Shown here piece after piece: positions 1-5,848 of a DNA stretch of 6,730 nt. The notes under the pieces were generated by a model, which did no database searches, was not told the origin of the DNA, and saw nothing but the letters and a program-made list of their open reading frames with translations. The stretch is taken from contig VEQI01000188.1 in NCBI GenBank assembly GCA_018883305.1, positions 1 to 6,730 on the forward strand, written 5' to 3'. The translations under genes and the position numbers were made by a program. The stretch comes from Limnohabitans sp. (lineage in GTDB: Bacteria; Pseudomonadota; Gammaproteobacteria; Burkholderiales; Burkholderiaceae_C). How positions within the stretch are numbered: the stretch's first letter is position 1; each line of letters starts with the position of its first letter.

Positions 1-817
1 CTTGGCGATAAGCCACCGCTTGCTTGGACAGGTCGTCATAAATGATCAAGGCGTCTTGACCGCGGTCGCGGAAGTATTCGCCCATGGTGCAGCCGGAATA
101 GGCCGACACGTATTGCATCGCTGCAGATTCAGACGCCGAAGCGGCCACCACGATGGTGTAGTCCATCGCGCCAGCTTGTTCGAGAGCACGCACCACGTTC
201 TTGATCGACGACGCCTTCTGACCGATGGCGACGTAGATACAGGTCATGTTCTGACCTTTTTGGTTGATGATGGCGTCGATGGCGACAGCGGTCTTACCCG
301 TCTGACGGTCACCAATGATCAGCTCGCGCTGGCCTCGACCGATCGGCACCATGGAGTCGATGGACTTCAGGCCGGTCTGCATCGGCTGGCTGACGGACTG
401 ACGTGCGATCACGCCCGGGGCCACCTTTTCGATCACGTCGGTCATCTTGGCGTTGATCGGGCCTTTGCCGTCAATGGGTTGACCCAGTGCGTTGACCACG
501 CGGCCAATCAGCTCGGGGCCCACCGGCACTTCCAGAATGCGGCCCGTGCATTTGACGGTGTCGCCTTCGGAGATGTGCTCGTACTCGCCCAAAATCACCG
601 CACCCACCGAGTCACGCTCGAGGTTCAGCGCCAGGCCGAAGGTGTTGTTGGGGAACTCCAGCATTTCACCCTGCATCACATCGGACAGGCCGTGGATGCG
701 GCAGATACCGTCGGTGACGGAGATCACGGTGCCTTGATTGCGGATATCGGCACTGGCGGACAGGCCCTGGATGCGGCTCTTGATCAGCTCAGAAATTTCT
801 GCGGGATTGAGTTGCAT
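1..817 (-). CDS. atpA: ATP synthase F1 subunit alpha, N-terminal part (cut by left edge)
   Basis: This is the non-catalytic nucleotide-binding subunit of the F1 head, which alternates with beta in the alpha3beta3 hexamer on the cytoplasmic side. The first 272 residues are present, a little over half of the roughly 513 usual for the family. The protein begins MQLNPAEISELIKSRI, very close to E. coli AtpA. The Walker A motif GDRQTGKT is at residues 169-176 (bases 290-313). The Walker B strand and following helix are DALIIYDDLSKQAVAYRQ, residues 255-272, where the window ends. The arginine-finger region and C-terminal domain lie outside. The start at 817 follows a purine-rich AAGGAAAAGGAAAG with two GG pairs, the nearer one 8 bases from the ATG. 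A 48-base gap separates it from atpH upstream. The gamma, beta and epsilon genes probably follow beyond the edge, by family precedent only. Confidence 0.98.
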   Translation of the reverse strand, partial: MQLNPAEISELIKSRIQGLSASADIRNQGTVISVTDGICRIHGLSDVMQGEMLEFPNNTFGLALNLERDSVGAVILGEYEHISEGDTVKCTGRILEVPVGPELIGRVVNALGQPIDGKGPINAKMTDVIEKVAPGVIARQSVSQPMQTGLKSIDSMVPIGRGQRELIIGDRQTGKTAVAIDAIINQKGQNMTCIYVAIGQKASSIKNVVRALEQAGAMDYTIVVAASASESAAMQYVSAYSGCTMGEYFRDRGQDALIIYDDLSKQAVAYRQ

Positions 818-865
818 GACTCTTTCCTTTTCCTTGGTTTGGCCAACGTGGCAAGCCTGAGTGGC

Positions 866-1396
866 TTACGACGTCAGCGCGACTTTCATTTGTTCCAGAC
901 GGGCCTTGACCGATGTGTCGAGCACCTCGTCACCCACCACCACGCGAATGCCCCCGATCAGATCGGGTTGCACGTCGACAGAGACATTCAGCTTGCGACC
1001 GAAACGCTTCTCCAGCACCGAGGACAGATCGGCCACGGCGGCGGCATCCAGCGGGAAGGCGCTGCCAACCACGGCGTCAGACGACCCACCCTGTGCATTC
1101 TTGAGCGCGCGGAACTGGGCCGCGATCTCGGGCAGGGCGGCCAGACGGCCGTTGCTGATGACGGTGCGCACAAACTGCTGGGCCAGATCAGGCCAGGTCG
1201 TCTTGGCAACGCCTGCGATCAGATCCGTGACCTGCTGCTCGCTCACCTTGGGGTGATCGGCAAACTGGCGCAGCTCCGGGTCGGCTGCAATGACGGCCAG
1301 CTCATCGAGCCAGGCAGCCGTGCCGTCGAGCGCGGAACCAGAAGCCTTGAACAAGGCTTCGGCGTACGGGCGGGCAATGGTGGCAAGTTCAGCCAT
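866..1396 (-). CDS. atpH: ATP synthase F1 subunit delta
   Basis: Delta sits on top of the alpha3beta3 head and joins it to the peripheral stalk made by the b dimer, holding the stator still while the rotor turns. The 176-residue product matches the usual 175-180. It opens MAELATIARPYAEALF, the typical N-terminal helix that contacts alpha. It ends with the family signature region LIGGIRVVVGDEVLDTSVK (about residues 146-164). It is soluble, with no membrane segment. The ATG at 1396 lies 9 bases after the atpF stop, and those 9 bases contain a GAGGA ribosome binding site, so translation is probably coupled to atpF. Stop is TAA. Confidence 0.97.
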   Translation of the reverse strand: MAELATIARPYAEALFKASGSALDGTAAWLDELAVIAADPELRQFADHPKVSEQQVTDLIAGVAKTTWPDLAQQFVRTVISNGRLAALPEIAAQFRALKNAQGGSSDAVVGSAFPLDAAAVADLSSVLEKRFGRKLNVSVDVQPDLIGGIRVVVGDEVLDTSVKARLEQMKVALTS

Positions 1397-1405
1397 GGGA
1401 TCCTC

Positions 1406-1876
1406 TTACAGCTCGGTCTTCAGGCGGGAAAGCAAGTCGGCGTGAACGCCAGCGTTGACTTCCTTGCGAAGAATCTGCTCGGCCCCCTTGACTGCCAGCG
1501 CCGCCACTTGGTCGCGCAGGGTCTCGCGAGCCTTGACGATCTGCTGATCAGCTTCGGCGCGGGCAGCGGCAACGATCTTGGCAGCCTCGTCGTTGGCACG
1601 AGCCTTGGCTTCCTCGATGATGGTCTGAGCGCGACGCTCGGCGTCAGCCAGGCGAGCAGCAGACTCATCGCGCGACTTGGCCAACTCCTGCTCGACGCGC
1701 TGGTTGGCGGCATTGAGTTCAGTCTTGGCACGGTCGGCGGCGGCCAGGCCGTCGGCGATCTTGTTGGCACGCTCATCCAGGGCGGCGGCGATCGGCGGCC
1801 ACACGAACTTCATCGTGAACCAGACCAGGATCGCAAAGACGACCGCTTGGACGAACAGGGTTGCGTTGATACTCAC
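1406..1876 (-). CDS. atpF: ATP synthase F0 subunit b (GTG start)
   Basis: Subunit b forms the dimeric peripheral stalk that connects the membrane sector to delta and F1. The 156-residue product has the same length as E. coli b. Residues 1-30 (SINATLFVQAVVFAILVWF, then the conserved MKFVWPPI) form the single membrane anchor. From about residue 35 to 140 it is an Ala/Glu/Lys/Arg-rich helix of the right-handed coiled-coil type. The C-terminal region from about 120 (QVAALAVKGAEQILRKEV) is the delta-binding end. The start codon is GTG (plus-strand CAC at 1874-1876). It is supported by an AAAGGTG ribosome binding site about 7 bases upstream and by alignment with E. coli MNLNATI. Stop is TAA. Confidence 0.97.
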   Translation of the reverse strand: MSINATLFVQAVVFAILVWFTMKFVWPPIAAALDERANKIADGLAAADRAKTELNAANQRVEQELAKSRDESAARLADAERRAQTIIEEAKARANDEAAKIVAAARAEADQQIVKARETLRDQVAALAVKGAEQILRKEVNAGVHADLLSRLKTEL

Positions 1877-1907
1877 GACAACACCTTTCTATGGGTGGTT
1901 GCGGGAA

Positions 1908-2156
1908 TTACTTCAGGACGAAGGGGTTCGCGAAGGCGAACATCATGGCAATACCCACGCCGATCAGGAAAGCGGCGTCGATCAGACCAGCCAGCAGGAA
2001 CATCTTGGTCTGCAGCTCGTTCATGAGCTCAGGCTGGCGTGCGGCGGATTCGAGGTACTTGCTGCCCATGATGCCGATACCGATACAAGCGCCAATGGCG
2101 CCCAGACCAATGATCAGGCCGGCGGCGAGTGCGACAAAACCGAGAACGTGTTCCAT
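1908..2156 (-). CDS. atpE: ATP synthase F0 subunit c (proton-type)
   Basis: Subunit c is the hairpin proteolipid that builds the rotating ring in the inner membrane. The product has 82 residues. Helix 1 carries the glycine-rich packing motif ([15 protein letters not shown], residues 17-31). The cytoplasmic loop is ARQPEL (39-44), which touches gamma and epsilon. Helix 2 has the ion-carrying acid Asp60 in [17 protein letters not shown]. The acid is followed by Ala-Ala, not Glu-Ser, and helix 1 lacks the Gln of Na+-binding rings, so the motor is inferred to use protons. The ATG at 2156 is 6 bases from AGGAG, the best ribosome binding site in the operon. Stop is TAA. Confidence 0.98.
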
Positions 2157-2162
2157 GTGATG

Positions 2163-2206
2163 CTCCTAGAGGTTGTGATGGAAGGTTGAAAGAAAACGGT
2201 TGGGTA
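2163..2206 (-). promoter_or_regulatory. atpE translation initiation region: G-poor leader plus strong Shine-Dalgarno
   Basis: The mRNA sense of 2206-2168 is 39 bases with a single G (at 2197), rich in C, U and A, ending directly at AGGAG (2167-2163), 6 bases before the atpE ATG. With almost no G it can form very little secondary structure. In E. coli the atpE leader is an A/U-rich unstructured enhancer that raises translation of subunit c above that of its operon neighbours. The same role is inferred here from position and composition, although this leader is C-rich as well as U-rich. Confidence 0.6.
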
Positions 2207-2213
2207 CGACGCT

Positions 2214-3062
2214 TTAGTGGGCGTCGTGGGCTTGTCCGATGTAGACCAGGGTCAGCATCATGAAGATGAAGGCCTGCAGGGCGACAATCAGGATGTGGAA
2301 GATGGCCCAAATGGAGCCAGCAATGATGTGGCCGACCGGCAGCAGCACGCCCGAGAGGGAAGCAGCCGCTGCACCACCCATCAGGGCGATCAGCATGAAA
2401 ATGAGTTCGCCGGCATACATGTTGCCGAACAGTCGCATGCCGTGCGACACCGTCTTGGCCACGAATTCAATCATCTGGAAGACGAAGTTGAAAGGCCACA
2501 GGATGGGGTGTGCGCCAAAGGGTGCCGTGGTCAGCTCATGGAACCAGCCACCCAGGCCTTTGATCTTGATGTTGTAGTAGATGCAGATCAGCAACACCGA
2601 CACCGACAAACCCAGGGTGCTGGAGAGGTCGGCGGTGGGCACCACGCGGAAATAGTGGATGGTGTGATCCAGGCCAGTGGCAGAGAAAACGCCATGAAAC
2701 AGATCCACCGGCAAGAAGTCCATGGAGTTCATCAGGAACACCCAGACGAAGACGGTGAGCGCCAGGGGCGACACCAGCTTGCGACTCTCGGCGTTGTGAA
2801 TGATGCCTTTGGCCTGGGTATCAACCATTTCGACCAGGATCTCAACCGCTGCCTGAAAGCGACCCGGCGCCCCCGAAGTGGCCGACTTGGCAGCACGCCA
2901 CAGCATGAAGCAACCCACCACACCCAGCAGCAATGACCAGAAAATGGAATCCAGATTGAACACCGAGAAGTCAACCACGCCGGCCATCTTCTGGTTCTGA
3001 AGGTGGGTCAGATGGTGACCGATGTATTCACCGGCGGTAGGGGCGTTTTCAGAAGCGGACAT
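2214..3062 (-). CDS. atpB: ATP synthase F0 subunit a
   Basis: Subunit a is the membrane stator that provides the two proton half-channels beside the c ring. The 282-residue product, starting MSASENAPTAGEYIGHHL, has the essential arginine at 210 within SHGMRLFGNMYAGEL. Asn214 and Glu219 align with the E. coli channel residues. His256 (WAIFHILI) and Gln263 (LQAFIFMML) correspond to E. coli His245 and Gln252, displaced by an 11-residue longer loop before the last helices. FVWVFLMNSMDFLPVD (105-120) is another family landmark. The reading frame is open back to a GTG at 3104, but that would overlap atpI and add 14 atypical residues, so the ATG at 3062 is chosen. No clear Shine-Dalgarno lies in the 13-base gap after atpI, which suggests translational coupling. 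Stop is TAA. Confidence 0.97.
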   Translation of the reverse strand: MSASENAPTAGEYIGHHLTHLQNQKMAGVVDFSVFNLDSIFWSLLLGVVGCFMLWRAAKSATSGAPGRFQAAVEILVEMVDTQAKGIIHNAESRKLVSPLALTVFVWVFLMNSMDFLPVDLFHGVFSATGLDHTIHYFRVVPTADLSSTLGLSVSVLLICIYYNIKIKGLGGWFHELTTAPFGAHPILWPFNFVFQMIEFVAKTVSHGMRLFGNMYAGELIFMLIALMGGAAAASLSGVLLPVGHIIAGSIWAIFHILIVALQAFIFMMLTLVYIGQAHDAH

Positions 3063-3075
3063 GTTCAGTACGGCT

Positions 3076-3564
3076 TTAGGTTTTGACCTGCGGGTGGAAC
3101 ACACGGCGCCAAGCCAGCGCCACCCAATACACCTTCATCGTTACAACCAAGCCCACCAACATGGCAGGCCAACTCAATTCATGGATCACCCGGTTGGCCA
3201 GTCCAAGCATGGCCACCGTGAGGGCAATCTTGACCATTTCCCACACAAAGAACCCCAGAACAGCCGCTCCGGCATGGAGCGCATTGAGCCGACTGGTCAG
3301 GCCACGTGCAAAAAAGGCCGCTGGAATCACCACCGCGAGGGCACCGTAGCCAGCAGAAACGCCAACCGACGTCTTGCCAGACACACCCCAGGCCACCAGC
3401 GCCACCAGCAGACCCACTATCAACTGGGCCACCACCACTCTCCAGACGGACAGCAGTGGCTGGGTGCGACGCAAGGCCTGAACCTGCTCCGCCGTGAGGG
3501 GCGTGAACGCCTCTTCGGTGGTGTCAGGGGTATCCCACGTGGATTCGGGCTGGATTCTGGTCAT
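3076..3564 (-). CDS. atpI: ATP synthase subunit I (AtpI family)
   Basis: AtpI is a small membrane protein encoded first in many atp operons. It is not part of the finished enzyme, and is thought to help assemble the c ring or to help supply Mg2+. The 162-residue product has a hydrophilic, acidic N-terminus of about 38 residues. Four hydrophobic segments follow at about 39-60, 68-88, 98-121 and 132-151, and the tail is short and basic (AWRRVFHPQVKT). Sequence conservation in this family is weak, so the call rests on the four-helix pattern and its place directly before atpB. The ATG at 3564 has no good Shine-Dalgarno, only weak purines in the preceding 30 bases. It is the first gene after the divergent intergenic region. 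Stop is TAA. Confidence 0.92.
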   Translation of the reverse strand: MTRIQPESTWDTPDTTEEAFTPLTAEQVQALRRTQPLLSVWRVVVAQLIVGLLVALVAWGVSGKTSVGVSAGYGALAVVIPAAFFARGLTSRLNALHAGAAVLGFFVWEMVKIALTVAMLGLANRVIHELSWPAMLVGLVVTMKVYWVALAWRRVFHPQVKT

Positions 3565-3611
3565 GTTTGTTTACGCCCAGGTTACATCCCGATAATTCCG
3601 CAAAGCATCGC

Positions 3612-3640
3612 ATTGTACGAGATTCCCTCAGGCGTTTCGG
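3612..3640 (-). promoter_or_regulatory. candidate sigma70-type promoter for the atp operon
   Basis: On the minus strand there is a good -10 element TACAAT (plus-strand 3612-3617). Seventeen bases upstream is CCGAAA (3635-3640), a weak -35 match with three of six consensus bases. Transcription would begin near 3605, giving an untranslated leader of about 40 bases before the atpI ATG at 3564. This is a sequence match only. The -35 element is poor, and the inverted repeat at 3627-3652 overlaps it. Confidence 0.45.
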
Positions 3641-3652
3641 AAAAACCCTGAG
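3627..3652. repeat. imperfect inverted repeat (hairpin or operator-like) in the divergent intergenic region
   Basis: CTCAGG (3627-3632) pairs with CCTGAG (3647-3652). Inside it, GTTT (3634-3637) pairs with AAAC (3643-3646). One C at 3633 is left bulged and the loop is CGGAA. It lies between two outward-facing genes, so it terminates neither of them. It covers the -35 side of the candidate atp promoter, so it could be a protein-binding site. It could also be chance. No known regulator site was recognised. Confidence 0.4.
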
Positions 3653-3690
3653 CCACGGCGTCCCACCGCGTCTGTTCGAAACCCCACGAC

Positions 3691-3703
3691 GATAATCAGC
3701 CCC
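3691..3703 (+). promoter_or_regulatory. candidate -10 element for dat, implying a leaderless or near-leaderless mRNA
   Basis: GATAAT at 3691-3696 matches five of six bases of the TATAAT consensus. The usual spacing puts the transcription start at about 3703, on or next to the A of the dat ATG at 3704. No convincing -35 hexamer is found 15-19 bases upstream and there is no extended -10 TG, so the promoter would be weak or activator-dependent. The absence of any Shine-Dalgarno before the ATG fits a leaderless start. Confidence 0.33.
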
Positions 3704-4615
3704 ATGTTTTCCACCCCAGATCTCTCCTTTTTGCCCGACTCGCCTTGTTACCTCAATGGCGAGATTGGCCCGCTGCGCGAAGCGCGCATCAGCGTGCTCG
3801 ACCGTGGCTTCATCTTTGGTGACGGGGTCTATGAAGTGGTCCCGGTCTACGGCGGCCGCCCGTTCCGACTGGCGCAGCATCTGGCCCGCCTGAGCCGCTC
3901 GCTGGACGAAATCCGCATTCCCAATCCCCACGATGCCGCCGGCTGGCAAGCCCTGATCGAGCGGCTGGTACTGGCCAATGCCACCCACCTGGGCCGCGCG
4001 CCGCACGAAGTCGACCAATTTGTCTACTTGCAGATCAGCCGCGGCGTGGCACCCCGTGACCATGCCATGCCGCCCGGCCTGACCCCCACCGTGTTCGCCA
4101 TGGTGCAGCCGCTCAAACCCGTCCCGCCCGCACAGCGCATCAGCGGGGTGGCGTGCGTGAGCGCTGACGATTTTCGTTGGGAAAAGGCCCACATCAAGAG
4201 CACCAGCCTGCTGGGCGCCGTGCTCTCGCGCCAGATCAGTGCGGACGTGGGCGCCACAGAAACCGTGATGTTCCGCCAGGGCTTTCTGAGTGAGGCCTCG
4301 TCCAGCAATGTCTGGGTGGTGATGCAGGGCAAGGTGTTCGGGCCACCCAAGGATCACCTGGTGCTGGAAGGCATTCGGTATGGGTTGATGGAACAACTGT
4401 GCCAACGCCAAGGGATTGCCTTCGAGCTGCGTCGCATCAGTCGCGCTGACGTCCTGTCTGCGGATGAGTTGCTCCTGAGCTCGGCCACCAAGGAGGTATT
4501 GGCCATCACCACGCTGGATGGCCGGCCGGTAGGCCATGGCCCCCTGGCGGGCAAACCGGGTCCGGTGTATGCGCAACTCTACGAGGCCTATCAACTGGCC
4601 AAGCAAGCCGCTTGA
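3704..4615 (+). CDS. dat: D-amino-acid transaminase (class IV PLP aminotransferase)
   Basis: The 303-residue product belongs to the fold-type IV PLP enzymes. It is predicted to interconvert D-alanine and D-glutamate by exchange with 2-oxo acids in the cytoplasm, which would supply peptidoglycan precursors. The opening CYLNGEIGPLREARISVLDRG is family-typical. Residues matching the Bacillus D-amino-acid transaminase are Tyr43 (FGDGVYEVV), Arg118 and His120 in SRGVAPRDH (carboxylate binding), Lys165 in HIKSTSLLG (Schiff base with PLP) and Glu197 in FLSEASSSNVW. The Arg-x-His pair favours D-amino-acid transaminase over branched-chain aminotransferase or aminodeoxychorismate lyase, though substrate range cannot be read with certainty. 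No Shine-Dalgarno precedes the ATG. Stop is TGA. A 121-base gap with nothing recognisable follows before the DUF493 gene. Confidence 0.9.
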   Translation: MFSTPDLSFLPDSPCYLNGEIGPLREARISVLDRGFIFGDGVYEVVPVYGGRPFRLAQHLARLSRSLDEIRIPNPHDAAGWQALIERLVLANATHLGRAPHEVDQFVYLQISRGVAPRDHAMPPGLTPTVFAMVQPLKPVPPAQRISGVACVSADDFRWEKAHIKSTSLLGAVLSRQISADVGATETVMFRQGFLSEASSSNVWVVMQGKVFGPPKDHLVLEGIRYGLMEQLCQRQGIAFELRRISRADVLSADELLLSSATKEVLAITTLDGRPVGHGPLAGKPGPVYAQLYEAYQLAKQAA

Positions 4616-4736
4616 TTGCCCGACTGCTGTGGATCACCCGGCGAACCCTGCGCACTGGCCAGACACCGGCTGTCCTATTGAGTTTTGCCTGAATGCATCC
4701 AGTTGAGACGTCAAGCCCCGCCAACCACATCGCTCC

Positions 4737-5042
4737 ATGACCACCTCGCCCCCCTCCCGCGATGCCGCCACCCCTGACCCTCGGCGTGACTCGCTGATCG
4801 ACTATCCCTGTGCCTTTCCCATCAAGGTCATGGGGCTCAGAGTGGATGGCTTTGAGCTCGCCATGACGGAAATCGCCCGGCGCCACGACCCCGGGTTTGA
4901 TGCCTCCACGCTGGAAATCCGCCAAAGCAAGGGCGGCAACTATCTGGGTGTGACGCTGACGGTACAAGCCACCAGTCGGGCGCAGCTGGATGCGCTGTAT
5001 CTGGAACTGACAGGGCATCCGCTGGTCAAAGTGGTGCTCTGA
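4737..5042 (+). CDS. ybeD: DUF493 / YbeD-family small protein
   Basis: This 101-residue protein resembles E. coli YbeD, which also lies just upstream of lipB. The conserved core begins at DYPCAFPIKVMG (about residues 22-33), continues through SKGGNYLGVTLTVQATS (64-80) and ends HPLVKVVL. This is the ferredoxin-like, ACT-like fold reported for the family. Its molecular function is not established. Position beside lipB suggests, but does not prove, a regulatory or lipoate-related role. It is about 14 residues longer at the N-terminus than E. coli YbeD, as I recall that protein. The ATG at 4737 has no Shine-Dalgarno and no clear promoter in the 121-base gap after dat, so the exact start is uncertain. 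Stop is TGA. Confidence 0.88.
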   Translation: MTTSPPSRDAATPDPRRDSLIDYPCAFPIKVMGLRVDGFELAMTEIARRHDPGFDASTLEIRQSKGGNYLGVTLTVQATSRAQLDALYLELTGHPLVKVVL

Positions 5043-5044
5043 TC

Positions 5045-5053
5045 GGGGGGGAA
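5045..5053 (+). promoter_or_regulatory. lipB ribosome binding site containing a seven-G run
   Basis: Seven consecutive G (5045-5051) followed by AA lie 4 bases before the lipB ATG at 5058, inside the 15-base gap after ybeD. It is the only anti-Shine-Dalgarno-like sequence there. A homopolymer of this length is somewhat prone to slippage, which would change spacing to the start codon. Confidence 0.6.
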
Positions 5054-5057
5054 CGCC

Positions 5058-5792
5058 ATGACGGCCGAAACACCTGCCTCCCCAGGCCTTGTGCCAGATC
5101 GTCCGGCGATCCAGGCCCCGTCCGTGCGTTTTTTAGGTCAGCAGGATTACCCGCCGCTGTACCAGGCCATGCAGGACTTCACGGCCCAAAGAGACGCCAA
5201 CACGGACGACATCATCTGGGTATGCGAACACCCCCCCACCTTTACCCAGGGGCTGGCTGGCAAAGACGATCATTTGCTGGCCCCGGGCGAGATTCCCGTC
5301 GTCGCCACCAACCGCGGCGGGCAAGTCACTTACCATGGGCCGGGCCAGGTGGTAGCCTATCCGCTGATCGACTTGCAACGCGCCGGCTACTACGTCAAGG
5401 AATACGTGTTCCGGATCGAGGAGGCCGTGATCCGCACGCTGCGAGTGCTGGGTGTCACCGGTCATCGGGTGCGCGGCGCCCCCGGCATTTATGTGCGTCT
5501 GGACAACCCGGGCAGCCATGCGCAACTCCCTGTGACCGCCGCCCCCGATGCCCCACCCGACTTCACCGGCCTGGGCAAGATCGCCGCCTTGGGCATCAAG
5601 GTGAGTCGCCACTGCACCTACCACGGTGTGGCGCTCAACGTGGCCATGGACCTCAGCCCCTTTGAGCGCATCAACCCTTGCGGTTACGCAGGTTTGCGCA
5701 CGGTCGACCTTTCTACAATCGGGGTTTCGGTCAGCTGGCAAGAGGCGGCCGAGTTGCTTGGCGCCAAACTGGCTGCCGCGCTGGCCCCTTGA
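5058..5792 (+). CDS. lipB: Octanoyl-[acyl-carrier-protein]:protein octanoyltransferase
   Basis: LipB transfers octanoate from acyl carrier protein to the lysine of lipoyl domains (pyruvate and 2-oxoglutarate dehydrogenases, glycine cleavage H protein), making the substrate for LipA. The 244-residue product has CEHPPTFTQG (56-65), the signature RGGQVTYHGPGQ (86-97), catalytic Lys174 in GLGKIAALG and the acyl-accepting Cys208 in INPCGYAG. Two regions exceed E. coli LipB: an N-terminal stretch of about 20 residues, and an insertion of roughly 24 residues (about 147-171) rich in Pro, Ala and Asp just before the catalytic lysine. The start follows a G-rich ribosome binding site 15 bases after ybeD, so co-transcription with ybeD is likely. 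A seven-C run at 5231-5237 encodes the His-Pro-Pro of the first motif. The lipA ATG lies 56 bases after the TGA stop. Confidence 0.97.
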   Translation: MTAETPASPGLVPDRPAIQAPSVRFLGQQDYPPLYQAMQDFTAQRDANTDDIIWVCEHPPTFTQGLAGKDDHLLAPGEIPVVATNRGGQVTYHGPGQVVAYPLIDLQRAGYYVKEYVFRIEEAVIRTLRVLGVTGHRVRGAPGIYVRLDNPGSHAQLPVTAAPDAPPDFTGLGKIAALGIKVSRHCTYHGVALNVAMDLSPFERINPCGYAGLRTVDLSTIGVSVSWQEAAELLGAKLAAALAP

Positions 5793-5848
5793 ATCAGATT
5801 GCCGACCTCGAACCCCCCGATCCGGCCCCTCACCTTGGAACCGTCCTG

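Noticed and set aside
818..865. Small inverted repeat GCCA-CGT-TGGC in the atpH-atpA gap
   Set aside because: It is a four-base-pair stem, too short to support a regulatory claim. The gap is otherwise explained by the atpA ribosome binding site.
2..2026. A 674-codon open frame on the plus strand, antisense to atpA, atpH, atpF and part of atpE
   Set aside because: It is in codon register with atpA, atpH and atpF, which happen to share one frame. Antisense stops there need TTA, CTA or TCA sense codons, which this GC-rich genome avoids. The translation is His/Gly/Asp-rich without recognisable domains, so it is a shadow.
1908..2156. Possible Na+-translocating c ring
   Set aside because: The ion site has Asp60 followed by Ala-Ala and lacks the helix-1 Gln and the Glu-Ser pair of known Na+ rings, so the proton type is the better reading.
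3524..4606. A 360-codon open frame on the minus strand, antisense to dat
   Set aside because: It is exactly in antisense codon register with dat, whose PLP-enzyme motifs are intact, and it has no recognisable domain. It is a GC-driven shadow frame.
4616..4736. Possible terminator or promoter in the dat-ybeD gap (GACA-CCGGC-TGTC near 4664-4676, and TTGAGT/TTGAGA hexamers)
   Set aside because: The stem is only four base pairs with no T tract next to it, and no -10 element sits at a fitting distance from either hexamer.
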